Below, in pieces: positions 10,079 through 22,500 of a stretch of 31,535 nucleotides of DNA. Source of the DNA: Pleurobrachia bachei. Taxonomy: Eukaryota; Ctenophora; Tentaculata; Cydippida; Pleurobrachiidae. The notes under the pieces were generated by a model that saw only the letters and a list, made by a program, of their open reading frames with translations, searched no databases and was not told where the DNA came from. The DNA is taken from contig AVPN01000774.1 in the NCBI GenBank assembly GCA_000695325.1, positions 6,056 through 37,590 on the forward strand, in the 5' to 3' direction. The position numbers and the translations under genes are program-made. Positions within the stretch are counted from its first letter, which is position 1, and each line of letters begins with the position of its first letter.

Positions 10079-10090
10079 TATTTATATTGA
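7931..10090 (+). CDS. LINE ORF2, endonuclease plus reverse transcriptase, 3' truncated
   Basis: 719 codons. Residues 1-215 or so are an APE-like endonuclease: NCCSLRNK, TETWL, GDLNVH and the PDHYQIE motif. A basic linker follows. The reverse transcriptase shows NYRPVSNLPFLSKIVEK, QSAYRKGHSVETA, DLSAAFDTIDH, GVPQGSILGPLLF and the catalytic YADDSQVY. The DLSAAFDTIDH and GVPQGS forms are typical of the CR1/L2/Jockey clades. Members are usually 900-1000 residues; here the reading breaks off shortly after the RT active site (IRIWMVHNRL) and the last few codons are foreign sequence. The ATG at 7931 sits just before NCCSLRNK; codons upstream (IKVAV) are also LINE-like, so true translation may start a little earlier or by reinitiation after ORF1. 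Confidence 0.88.
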   Translation: MNCCSLRNKTHEIMEEAVWEGLDVIFVTETWLHANEKSLEREISEYGYSLVHKSRGSPGGGVGVIFREGINVTHPKKSKQLKSRETLEATISGKGLQRTTVAVVYSSPTRRQNHCFLEELEDFLLGFAERRGSMVVGDLNVHVERPEEKLTADFMGIIEDHGYIQRVQGPTHKDGGTLDLVICRNSEDAPGVSNIKITEKSFLPDHYQIEMGLHIGVANSKQRKLVVNRSLKNLDLEDLVERILQSDLIGGDFPENVEECVKLYNDTLLEFLNEIAPETSKLIPLKGKPAWYNLACEVAKRKRRKAERWYRLVLKNSWDVKELCDALKQRRQASNEASKIIRKARQDVFSTKIKDSKNNAAAFFKLTNYLMGRDKTPQEQPEGYDDQDLANRFAEFFQEKVERISADIEDEAEKLGDQVKKLQYPRTLNCEFKEFSPLSEESLRSLVRDMSHKACDLDPMPTSFVTKLLPELSPVITTVVNKSLANGEFPTALKIAQIRPSYKQDDKNDLKNYRPVSNLPFLSKIVEKAVALQLTEYLENNKLLPSIQSAYRKGHSVETATTKILDDLLVITDKKSKAVLLLLDLSAAFDTIDHGRLISRLERDYGITGIALRGFSSYLSGRKASVKVGGATATPREVRIGVPQGSILGPLLFVMYTRELEEIGKKHGVLLHLYADDSQVYCEFKPADFAATETRIELCLEEIRIWMVHNRLCVYHYLY

Positions 10091-10509
10091 AGGCCAATAT
10101 CGGCCGACCCCCCCCCGTTTCACAATTTCAAACTCGATGTTCGCTTTCTTTTTTCATCTTTTTTCTTCGGTCTTATGATTTATCTCCCAGCTCCCTATTT
10201 CTGATGTTTCACTCTCTGCTATTAGCTTCTCAAATTTTTAATTATCCGGACTATCCGGGTATATACCTATGGTAAATTTAGTAAAAATTTTCGGGGCCCC
10301 CTCACCCCCACCTGGACCCTGCTTGCGGGGGCGTTACCTCCTACACCCCGCCGGGGCTACGCCCCTGGGCCGTGTTTATGGGGGGGTTCACCTTCCAAAC
10401 CCCCTCACCGGAGCTATCGAGTGGCCATGACTGACTGATCATTCTTAAGATCGAGTGTGTTTTAGGTAGCCTTGTGGCTTTTTTGAACAAAACACGTTTT
10501 AGGTAGCTG
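10091..10509. other. GC-rich palindromic stretch upstream of ATP13A1
   Basis: Non-coding. It begins with a C tract and an AGGCCAATATCGGCC palindrome-like motif near 10090. At 10290-10420 it has a dense G/C patch with self-complementary segments (CCCGCCGGGGCTACGCCCC), which looks like a small foldback element inserted beside or into the broken LINE end. GTTTTAGGTAGC occurs twice near 10459 and 10496. The ATP13A1 promoter should lie here, but I see no TATA box. Confidence 0.4.
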
Positions 10510-13500
10510 ATGGGTGAGACAGTTAACGAGGAAGTTGACCGAATTTCTTTTCACAACTACAGACCCTTTTTAACTCATCTCTACGCTGGCCCCTTCGTCG
10601 CTCTTTACGTTCTCTGGGCTGCATTCGCTCTACAGGTAACACCATGATGGGAGAAACAGTTGACAATAGAAGCAGAGAATAAAATATGACATTTTGAAAA
10701 TAACAGTTTAAAAATATCCTTCCCACTGTAATAGAATTCAATGATAATAATAAAATCCTCCCCATTTCTAGGCGGATCATGTTTGGGAGTTGAAACTAAT
10801 TGTACTGGGGGCGGTTGGTGTAATTCATGTTTTATGTGGTTTATTTTGTGTTTGGAGTGTCCAATGGATGACAATCTGTATGTGTTCCACCCTCCCTGAT
10901 GCTACTAGTGCTTCCTTCGCTAAAGTAGTACCTACTGAGAACAATGGAAGTACTGTCATGTGCAAGATTAATCGAAGAACGGTATGTAAAAAGGGTTACA
11001 AGAATAAATATTTTTCGTATACATTGCAAAAAATTCAGTAGGGACTAAGCTTGTGGATAAAACATATGTATATTTTATAACTCACATTTTTATTTCAGAA
11101 AAAGTCTGGCGAATCTGAGCTGTGGCTGGAGTTTCACCAGACAAAATACATTTGTACGGACAACCTCAACTTCAACCCAGTGGCATTCCCAACATCTGGA
11201 CCAATCTCGGTAGGGTTTTGAAAATCCTAGCTAAATTCAAAGAATCCAACAATCTAAATTAAAAACTCTTTGCTTTGAATAGAATTCCTGGTAAAGTGAT
11301 CGATAGGATAGTACTTTGTAAACTAAAAACTCTCTTTTTTCATAGGATTACACTGGGTCTCGAGGTCTGAGTGACGATGACGTGGTAGAGGCTGTACAAC
11401 AGTGGGGGTATAACGAAATGAAGATTGTTCTGCCGAGTTTCCAAGAACTGTTTGTGGAGAGGGCCACCGCTCCATTCTTTGTGTTCCAGGTGTTCTGTGT
11501 CGGGCTGTGGTGCCTTGATGAGTACTGGTGAGTAGACATAATGAACTATAATAATAATTCATTTTAGATTAGGGATTAGTTTGGATATATATCTCCTACC
11601 ACCTACACACACGGTACTTTAAACATTGTTTGTGTTGGCCATGTTGTTAATTATATTTCTGCAGGTATTACTCCCTGTTCACGTTGGGTATGTTGGCGAT
11701 GTTCGAAGCAACAGTGGTAAAACAACAAATGAAATCTATGGGGGAAATAAAACGAATGACACAAGAGCCTTACTTTATCAGGTACAAAGGATTCGATCTT
11801 TTTGTTAATTTTCGAGTTATAAAAGGCTGGAGCCTGAATTTCCACTTATTTTGAATCTTATTTTGTTGATCTCTACCCCCTCCCAAATCACAGTGTATAC
11901 CGTAACAAGAGATGGGACAAGGTCCGGTGTAATGAGTTGTGTCCTGGTGATTTGATATCCCTGACTCGGAGAGAGGAATCAGTGCCGTGTGATGTGATCC
12001 TGCTTCACGGCTCATGCGTCGTTAATGAGAGCATGCTAACTGGAGAGAGCGTCCCACTAATGAAGGTAATACATTTTCATTCACATTTAGGGTCTATCAA
12101 CACAGGGAAGGTCTAGAAGTTGGGGGTCGGTGGGTGGGGTGGGTGGCTGAGATGTTGAAGTTTTCCACACAACTTTTCAAAATCGGCGACTTGAAAAAAA
12201 ATTCAGCAGTCCCCATCCTCACCGAAGTTGCATGTAGTGTTTCCCGGTGTAATATTACCCCGCAAGAGTCCCTCCTCCCCCTCTCTTCAATCTACGTGTA
12301 CTGTATGTGTACTGCATTGTTGAAACACCTGCTCAACCAATCAAAACTCTTCTCTTTCTCTATTCCTACACCCACTACTGTCGGACGGAAATTAGTAAAA
12401 CGAACCATTTACACGCATGAAAAGGTCTGACTCTACTCACAACTTCTTCCCCACTACTCACTACCCACTACTAACAACTTCTTCCCCAGGAGTCCATGGT
12501 TGCCGATGATGGGAGTTGCGAGTACGAGGGGGGAGTGTTGAATTTAGAACACCACAGCAGGCTACATGTCGTGTTTGGAGGCACCTCTCTCGTTCAGCAC
12601 ACTGCTTCAACCAACAAACAATTCATAAAAGGTATAGCCCTGGAGATTTTAATATTTACTTGAGCTAAAACAGACTTGCAGCTTTTTCTAGCGGGCGGGT
12701 ATTAATTCACACGTTATGGTTTATACTCTCCCTCAGCTCATAATATAATATTATAACACGTGTAATCCCTCAGCACCAGATAACGGGTGTATTGCATACG
12801 TGCTCCGAACTGGTTTCAACACCTCTCAGGGGAAGCTCCTTCGAACTATCATGTACAGTGTCAAGAGAGTCACAGCTAATAACTTTGAAACCTTCCTGTT
12901 TATTTTGTTCCTGCTGCAGTTTGCCATCGCTGCCAGTGCGTACGTGTGGATCGAAGGTAGATATAAAACCTTCCTTCTTTTTTGTCAAAAACTCTGGATC
13001 TTGATATAAAGTCGCAAAACGAAAATTTCTGATAAAACTAAAAAAATCAATTTCTGATAAAATTAACACCCAGCTTGCCTTGTTCGACCCTGCTTCCCCG
13101 CGCCCCGTGAGTAAAATAAAAATAGAGTTTGAACAAAACAACACCCAGCCACGTGAACAACATTCCCTCCCCCCTTATACCAATTCCACTTCAGGTACCA
13201 AGGACCCGGACAGGAACAGGTACAAGTTGTTCCTAGAATGTACCCTAATCCTAACCAGTGTAGTACCCCCTGAGCTTCCCATTGAGCTGTCTCTGGCAGT
13301 CAACAACTCCCTGATCAGCCTCATCAAAATGGGTTAGTTTCTTTTTCTTCTTAGACCCTAAACTTGTCGCTTAGAGTGCCGGGTTTAGGGTTAGAGGATC
13401 CTATAAAAATGTCGCGACTGATTTGATTTGATAATGTTGTGACTACCAACCCTTGCTCTTTAGAACATTCCCAGGTATCCACTGCACTTTTCTAACACTG

Positions 13501-16500
13501 CAATCTCCCAGGTATCCACTGTACGGAGCCGTTTAGGATTCCCTTCGCTGGGAAGGTTCACGTGGCCTGCTTTGACAAAACTGGAACTCTAACCACTGAT
13601 AAACTGGAAGTCACAGGTACATGACACATGTGATTGTTGTTGTGGTGTTGCGATTCGGACTATATAAAGCATATCGCCTCAAACGCTAGTCTAGTGGTTC
13701 TATGTTACTGAGTCTTGGTCAATGACACGTGGTTCTCTCCCTGTCTGGTGTCGTTCAGATAGGGTCCGCGCCACAGCCTTCCCCTTTAGTTGTTCACATT
13801 TCTCGAGCACAGGGGGAGGAATTGTTACTGAGTGGGAGGGGGGTATTGTTTTAGAGACTGAAGTATTATTACCGAGTTTCACAAAACTAAATATATATTT
13901 AGGTGTTTGTGGTGTTAAGAAGGGTGACCCGTCAGCATTGGTCCCCGTTGAAGATGCTCCCCTTGGATCGTGTCAAGTATTGGCAACTTGCCATTCCCTC
14001 CTTCACATTGATGGACAACTAATAGGTATAGGATGAGGTGTATGAGATGGATGAGCTCGCAAAAAGGGGGACGAGCTAGGCAAGGATGAGCTGTATAGAA
14101 ACTCAGAGTTAGAAACTCATTTAGGAGTGAGGATGTTAGAAAAAACGAGTACTTAGGATGTTAGGAATGTGGCTATAACTTTGCAACTACTCTACAATGA
14201 CAAATGAGGACCCTGGTTCTAATAACAATCCTAACTCTCCCTGTTATCAGGTGATCCAATAGAGCGAGCCACCCTCTCCGTCCTGCCATGGAACCTCACT
14301 AAAGGAGACGTTGTTATCTGCAAATCTGTGAAACAGAGTCTCAAGATCATGCGGAGATTCCACTTTAACAGCACTCTCAAGAGAATGAGCGTGGTGGTCA
14401 GTCAGCAGGATAACAATTATAATGTGGAGTATTTTGTCATGACTAAGGGAGCTCCTGAGGTTATCAAGACCATGCTTGCCAAGGTAATTACTGACATTTT
14501 GGGTTGATATCCCGTGGTGAAGGAGGGTGGAGAAATACAGACGGACCACGATTTACCGAAATGATCGGTGAAAAAGATTTTGCCCGGAAAATCGGGGTAC
14601 CCGATAAATCGGAGTCCGACTGTACAGTGAAAATAATTGGCCCAATTTAACACACAGGTACCAGAATCGTATGATGAAACCCACAAACAGTACACACTAC
14701 AGGGAGGAAGAGTGATCGCCCTCGCCAAACGACCTCTAGGTGGGTCAATGGGGCGGTAATTTGGAGTTTAGTTGGGGTGGTAGATGGGAATCAGAGCAAG
14801 AGGATTCAGTTTGGGGTAACTGATATACCGGGGTAACGGATATTATATACCGGATCCCCCCACAGGTAAAGATGTGACAGTCAGGGACCTACAGAGAGAG
14901 GATGCGGAGAAAGATTTAGAGTTTTGTGGATTTGTTGTAAGTTAATTTCACCCCTCTCATTTCTTTCTTCTCAATTTTTTGCTTGTCTTGTCTCACAAGA
15001 CTTCACTCTCCGAACCGTAATGTTACAGTCATGTAAAGTATAACAATGATTACCCAATTTCATTTGAGCACTCACTCTGTAGTCTGTCTATTATAGACGA
15101 CTGATTACCGTCTCCCCTATTTCGAGCCGTTAAATCTCCTTCCCCAGGTATTCTCGACCCCTCTGAAGAAGGAATCGAAAGCTGCGGTTACCATGCTCAG
15201 AGATTCGTCCCATTATATTGTAATGATAACAGGAGACAGCCCCCTAACTGCATGTTACGTGGCCAACCAACTGCGAATATCCAAAAAGAACTTAATCTTG
15301 ATCGAGAAAGGTAAGATTTTGATATTCTCAGGTATCTCTATTATAAGTTGGAGATGAACGTCGAAGTCGTTCGTTAAGCGGTATCTAAGCGACAGTGCTC
15401 CTTCATAAAACATTCTATGGGCATAAAGCAGTAAAGTTGCTGTTCACACTTTTGGAACTTTCAGTGGAGTTTGTTGATATTTTCGAATGAATTTTAAAAT
15501 GCCGGTCACCATAGTTTCCAATTCAGTTGCCATGGCAACCGTGTTATTGACGTTAAAAGGGGCGATAAAAACCACCCGGCGAGGCGTACCCAATGGGTGC
15601 GCTAGTTGTAATATGTATTCATAATGCTGTGTTTTCCTGCCCTCCCGTTTCACACGCCACTGTCAACAGCAACAGATCAAGGCTTGCACTTTTTTTGTTA
15701 ATTTTCGAGTTATAAAAGGCTGGAGCCTGAATTTCCACTTACTTTGAATCTTATTTTGTTGATCTCTACCCCTTCCCAAATCACAGTGTATACCGTAACA
15801 AGAGATGGGACAAGGTCCGATGCAATGAGTTATGTCCTGGTGATCTGATATCCCTGACTCGGAGAGAGGAATCCGTGCCATGTGATGTGATCCTGCTTCA
15901 CGGCTCATGCGTCGTTAATGAGAGCATGCTTACTGGAGAGAGCGTCCCATTGATGAAGGTAAGCTCTAGAAGCTGCGTAGGGGTGAGATGTTGAAGTTTT
16001 CTACCCAACTTTTCAAAATCGGTGACTTCAGCAGTCCCCCTTCCCCGAAGCTGCAAGTAGTGTTTCCCGGTATAATGATAGTACCCCGCAAGAGTCCCTC
16101 CTCCTTTCTACAATCTTCGTGTACATCTATCACCCCCTGTTCTTGCGAGATGGGATATACTCTGGCGCGTCATGTGAAAAGTTTGTACACGCGACCCATG
16201 TTTACAAATGACGTCATAACTCAGCAATGACTCAACTCTGGAGAAAGCTGTCTATCAACTGTCTCTACTGCATTGTTCAAACACCTGCTCAACCAATCAA
16301 AACTCTGTTCTTTCACTATTCCTACACCCACCTAACTGTCGGACGGAAATTAGTAAAACATTAACACGCATAAAAAGGTCCGAAACTACTCACAACGTCT
16401 TTCCCAACTTCTTTTTGATTAGGACAAAAAACAGTATGTCTTGCAACACCCCCCAGTACTAACCCACTACTAAGTACTAACCCACTCACTACCCACTATA

Positions 16501-19500
16501 CTACTACCCACTACTAACAATGATAACTTTCCCATAGGAATCCATGGTTGCTGATGATGGGAGTTGTGAGTACGAGGGGGGAGTATTGAATTTAGAGCAC
16601 CACAGCAGGCTACATGTCGTGTTTGGGGGTACCTCTCTCGTTCAGCACACTGCTTCAACTAACAAACAATTCATCAAAGGTAGATATATGGAAGTTTGAA
16701 TAACTTATTGATTATACGCTTTAGCTGACTAAAGCAGACTTGCATTTATAGCGGGCGAGCGCTATGGTCTGTAATCCCCCTCCCTCAGCACCAGATACTA
16801 AAACACGTGTAATCCCTCAGCACCAGATAACGGTTGTATTGCATACGTGCTCCGAACTGGTTTCAATACCTCCCAGGGGAAACTTCTTCGAACTATTATG
16901 TACAGTGTTAAGAGGGTTACAGCTAATAACTTTGAGACCTTCTTGTTCATTTTGTTTCTGTTACAGTTTGCCATCGCTGCCAGCGCTTACGTGTGGATTG
17001 AAGGTACAGTGAAACTCCTTTTTGATAGCGTGAATAAATTGCTCGACGACTTTCGTAGGACCTAGCACAAAATGCTTTAAATCGGAGTAGTTCTGCATTT
17101 TGTGGAAATGAAACTCCTTCTTTTTTGTCCAAAACTCTTGATAAAGTCGCAAGGCGAAAACCAATTTCTGATAAAACTACCAACCCCATCCACTCCACTG
17201 CAGGCACACACCCCCTAATGTACCCCCTTATACCAATGCAACTTCAGGAACTAAAGACCCGGACAGGAACAGGTACAAGTTGTTCCTAGAATGTACCCTA
17301 ATGTACCCCCTTATACCAACTTCAGGAACTAAAGACCCGGATAGGAACAGGTACAAGCTGTTCCTAGAATGTACCCTAATCCTAACCAGTGTAGTACCTC
17401 CTGAGCTTCCCATTGAGCTGTCTCTGGCAGTCAACAACTCCCTGATCAGCCTCATCAAAATGGGTTAGTTTCATTTCTTCTTTTTAGATTGCCGGGTTAG
17501 AGTATCCTAAAGAATGTCGCGACTGATCACTGATTTTATTTGATACTCTGCCACTTCACCCCAAATATACTGTATAAAGGAGCTGTTGTCCCAGGTATTC
17601 ACTGTACGGAGCCTTTTAGGATTCCCTTCGCTGGCAAGGTTCACGTGGCCTGCTTTGATAAAACTGGAACTCTAACAACTGATAAACTAGAAGTGACAGG
17701 TACATTACACATGCTTCTATTTTACTGAGTCTTGATCAATGACACGTGGTTCTCCGCCTGTCTGGTGCCGTTTAGATCGGGTCCGCGCCACCAGAAGCCT
17801 TCCCCTTTAATTGTTCACATTTCTCGAGCGCAGGGGGAGGAATTGTTACAGAGTCCACAAAGTGCTTTACAAAACTGACTATATCTAGGTGTTTGCGGTG
17901 TAAAGAAGGGTGACCCGTCAGCACTGGTTCCTGTTGAAGATGCTCCCATTGGATCCTGTCAAGTTTTGGCAACTTGCCATTCCCTCCTTCACATTGATGG
18001 ACAACTAATAGGTATAGGATGAGGTGTATGAGATGGATGAGCTCGCAAAAAGGGGGACGAGCTAGGCAAGGATGAGCTGTATAGAAATTCAGAGTTAGAA
18101 ACTCATTTAGGAGTGAGGATGTTAGAGAAAACGAGTACTTAGGATGTTAGGAATGTGGCTATAACTTTGCAACTACTCTACAATGACACATGAGGACCCT
18201 GGTCCTAATTATAACAATCATAACTCTCCCATATTCAGGTGATCCGATTGAGCGTGCCACTCTCTCCGTCCTCCCGTGGAACCTCACCAAAGGTGACGTA
18301 GTGATCTGCAAATCTGTGAAACAAAGTCTTAAGATCATGCGGAGATTCCACTTTAACAGCACTCTCAAGAGAATGAGCGTGGTGGTTAGTCAACAGGATA
18401 ACAATTATAATGTGGAGTATTTTGTTATGACGAAGGGAGCTCCTGAGGTTATCAAGACCATGCTTGCCAAGGTAATTACTGAAATTTAGTATGGCTGAAA
18501 AGACACCGCCATTGAGGGCCAATCCCGTGGTGAATAAGGGTGGGAAATACTGGGGAAATACTTGGTGATGAGATCCCCTATTATCTGCGGGCGGCAAGAG
18601 TGTAGGTGTGGTAGCGTCACCAAGGGAAATACTTGGCCCCATTTAACACATTAACACATATTGATAAAATCTCCAGGTACCGGAATCCTATGATGAAACC
18701 CACAAACAGTACACACTACAGGGAGGAAGAGTGATAGCCCTCGCCAAGCGACCTCTAGGTGGGTCAATGGGGCGGTAATCTGGAGTTTAGTTGGGGGGGG
18801 GGTGGTTATTGGGAATTTAGTTTCAAGTAGTAATCGGGAGTTTAATTGGAGGGGGGGGGGCCTGGTAATTGGTCATTTAGTGTGGAGGGTGGGTACATTG
18901 GGAATCATGGTAAGAAGATTCAGTTTGGGGTAACACCTGAATTTTATCCTCCCCAGGTAAAGATGTGACTGTTAGGGACCTACAGAGAGAGGATGCCGAG
19001 AAAGATTTAGAGTTTTGTGGATTTGTTGTAAGTTATCTTGATTCCATTTCTTTGTTCTCAGTTATAATATCTTGTCTTGTCTCACAAAAGACTGCAGCAC
19101 TCTCCGAACCGTGATGTTACAGTAAAGTATGACAACGATTACCCAATTCCATTTGAGCACTCTGTCTATTATAGAAGACTGATTACCGTCTCCCCTATTT
19201 CGAGCCGTTAAATCTCCTTCCCCCAGGTATTCTCGACCCCTCTGAAGAAGGAATCCAAAGCAGCGGTTACAATGCTCAGAGATTCGTCCCATTATATTGT
19301 AATGATAACAGGAGACAGTCCCTTAACTGCGTGTTACGTGGCCAACCAACTGCGAATATCCAAAAAGAACTTAATCTTGATCGAGAAAGGTAAGATTTTG
19401 ATATTCCCAGGTATCAAAAGTATAGAATCGGGGTGTGTACAATATTGAAATGTTAGGGTTGGAGCGCGCGAGAACTGAAAAGTATTAAAATACTACGCGC

Positions 19501-22500
19501 AAGCACTCCAAAAAGTCACAGACACTACGAACTTGCGAAATGTGTGGAAATGACGAGCCTGATTGCGTGTAAACAATTGCTGTAGCTGTTTTTATTGGTT
19601 CCTATTTGTTTCCAAGGTTATACATGTGTTTAAACTTCTTCGATTTTACTGATATTTTCACATTTCTAACATCACAGGCAATCTTTTATCTGTGACCCTC
19701 CATATTTTCAAATCAAGGCGAAATGCTGATATTTCAATTATTTCCATATTGTTAATTAATTGTTATTTTCAGATGACGGGGAGTGGGTTTGGCAGACGCC
19801 CGACGAATCCGAAGAATATCCAATTGATTCACCGGCTAAGGGATTTTCTCTCTGTCTGACTGGACCGGTGAGTCCATATAATAAGTATCTCAGTGTGTTG
19901 TTCAGACTCTCTCCACGCTCATTAGATCTTCTTGAAATAAAATGCGGCTTGAGCTACACACCGCTTCACGGTTCAAACTATTGGATCTACAATTGGACCA
20001 ACTCTCTGTCTTCTATTATAACCAAATTGTCACCTCTGTCACAACATTCTCTCTAGGCGATGAACCATTGTCTCGATCTACCTGACAAGAAACATGGAAC
20101 ATACTTTAAGAAGATTATTAGCCGGGTCCAGGTGTTTGCTCGAGTTACACCAAAACAGAAAGAACTTGCTATCACAACCTTTAAATCGCTTGGTAAGAAC
20201 AACATCTTAACAAGTAGTAATGGGCTCAATGTATGTATACTGATCTTAACAAGTGTTCCTTTCTTTGGATTGTAAATATACCCAGTTCACTGTTATTTTA
20301 GTGTTCCGCCCATCTCTAAACACGATATAACCTTTATAAACCATGCCACACACGATATAACTTTTAACTTATCGATGCCCCCACTCCCCCTGCATCAGGT
20401 TTGGTGACGGTTATGTGTGGAGATGGGACGAATGATGTGGGTGCCCTAAAACACGCAGATGTGGGGGTTGCTATCATTTCTAATGCTCCCGAGGTTAAAC
20501 CTGAAAAGAGAGAGTTGGAGAGAAAAGAGAAGGAAAAAAGTGAAAAGAAAATGGCAATTCTCCAGGTAATTTATGGCTGCATTATTATCATTTGGAAAAG
20601 GATTTGTCATCAATTTACTAGGCAACCAGGCGTTCACAGTGATCCTTTATCAAAACATCTCCACACAGGAATTCCGTGAGATAAACCAGAAAAGGACGCT
20701 ACAGGAGCGACAGAAGCTGTTGGAAGAGAAGTTAAAAGAGCTGCAGGAGGATACAATGGTGAAATTGGGTGATGCTAGTATTGCCTCTCCCTTCACTAGC
20801 AAATACAGCAGTGTGAAATGTGTTTGCAGTATCATCCGACAGGGAAGGTTCGTAGTGGTGTGTTTTGGGGACTGTGTGGGGATGGTTACTTTGTTTTCGT
20901 CAGTACCAGGGAGAGGGGGAAAGTAAAGACGGTATACCTACTGTATTATAGTGTTTTCGCACAACAGGGAGAGTGGAAATTTCCCACAACTAACACCACC
21001 AGCTCCTTCAAATTGCATCACATCCACTCCTTCATAATATCCACATAATTATCCACATCTGGTCCTCCATAATTTCCACTCCTTTCAGATGTACCCTGGT
21101 AACCACTCTACAGATGTTCAAGATCCTGGCCCTGAATGCTCTCATTATTGCGTACTGCCAAAGTGCTCTTTATCTTGATGGTGTGAAATTTAGTGATGGG
21201 TAAGTTATCAAGTTTGTAATTGTAATTTGTAATACAAGTCGGACCCCGATATACCGGTCAAAAACGACTGCATATCGGATTTAGAATCAAATAAAAAATG
21301 ATAATCTGTTTTCCAGGCAAGCGACACTTCAAGGACTTCTCCTGGCTGGATGTTTCCTGTTTATCTCCCGCTCGAAACCACTTGATAAACTCTCAAAAAC
21401 ACGACCTCACGCCAACATCTTCAACCTCTACACCATTTCAACGGTAAGGGTAGCTATTATAACCAAATTGTCACCTCTGTCACAACATTCTCTCTAGGCG
21501 ATGAACCATTGTCTCGGTCTACCTGACAAGAAACATGGAACATACTTTAAGAATATTATTAGCCGGGTTCAGGTGTTTGCTCGAGTTACACCAAAACAGA
21601 AGGAACTTGCTATCACGACATTTAAATCACTTGGTAAGAAGAAAACCAAGCATCTTAATTTCTTAATATATCTTAACTAAACCAGTAGTAATGAGCTCAA
21701 TTTGTGTACATTGACGTTACCAAGTGGTCCTTTCTTGTGATTTCTTTGGATTATAAACACGATATGTTACCCAGTTCACTTCCTATCTTTAACTGCGTAT
21801 AACCTCTTGATTCCTGCAGGTTTGGTGACGGTAATGTGTGGAGATGGGACGAATGACGTGGGTGCCCTAAAACACGCTGATGTAGGGGTCGCTATCATTT
21901 CTAATGCTCCCGAGGTTAAACCTGAGAAGAGAGAGTTAGAGCGAAAGGAGAAGGAAAAAAGTGAAAAGAAAATGGCAATTCTCCAGGTAATTTAGAAATA
22001 GGTTTGTCATCAAAGCCGTCTTCATTTATTGACATTTGCTAGGCAACCAGTACTCCTTTATCAAAACATCCGCAGGAATTCCGTGAGATAAACCAGAAAA
22101 GGACGCTACAGGAGCGACAGAAGCTGTTGGAAGAGAAGTTGAAAGAGCTGCAGGAGGATACAATGGTGAAATTAGGAGATGCAAGTATTGCCTCTCCCTT
22201 CACTAGCAAATACAGCAGTGTGAAATGTGTTTGCAGTATCATCCGACAGGGAAGGTTCGTAGTGGTGTGTTTTGGGGACTGTGTGGGGATGGTTACTTTG
22301 TTTTCGTCAGTACCAGGGAGAGGGGGAAAGTAAAGACGGTATACCTACTGTATTATAGTGTTTTCGCACAACAGGGAGAGTGGAAATTTCCCACAACTAA
22401 CACCACCAGCTCCTTCAAATTGCATCACATCCACTCCTTCATAATATCCACATAATTATCCACATCTGGTCCTCCATAATTTCCACTCCTTTCAGATGTA

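Larger units (their letters stand above)
11799..15336 (+). repeat. ATP13A1 ten-exon block 1, copy A
   Basis: Starts in the intron before exon 6 (TTTTTGTTAATTTTCGAG) and ends just after exon 15 (GATATTCTCAGGTATC). It covers the A-domain TGES through TGDSPLTA. All ten exons have the same length and phase as in copy B, and exon differences are mainly silent (exon 6 only silent ones seen; exon 11 has one L to I). Introns carry many indels relative to B, including the 65-bp insertion at 13075-13139. The exons total 1412 nt, so chaining A into B would shift the frame. Confidence 0.92.

Noticed and set aside
7655-10090. LTR retroelement or virus-like origin for the reverse transcriptase
   Set aside because: It has an APE-type endonuclease and CR1/L2-type RT motifs, no protease, integrase or LTRs; it is a LINE.
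15692-19415. Reading block-1 copy B as a decayed pseudogene
   Set aside because: All ten exons keep length, phase and splice sites and differences are mostly silent, so there is no sign of decay.
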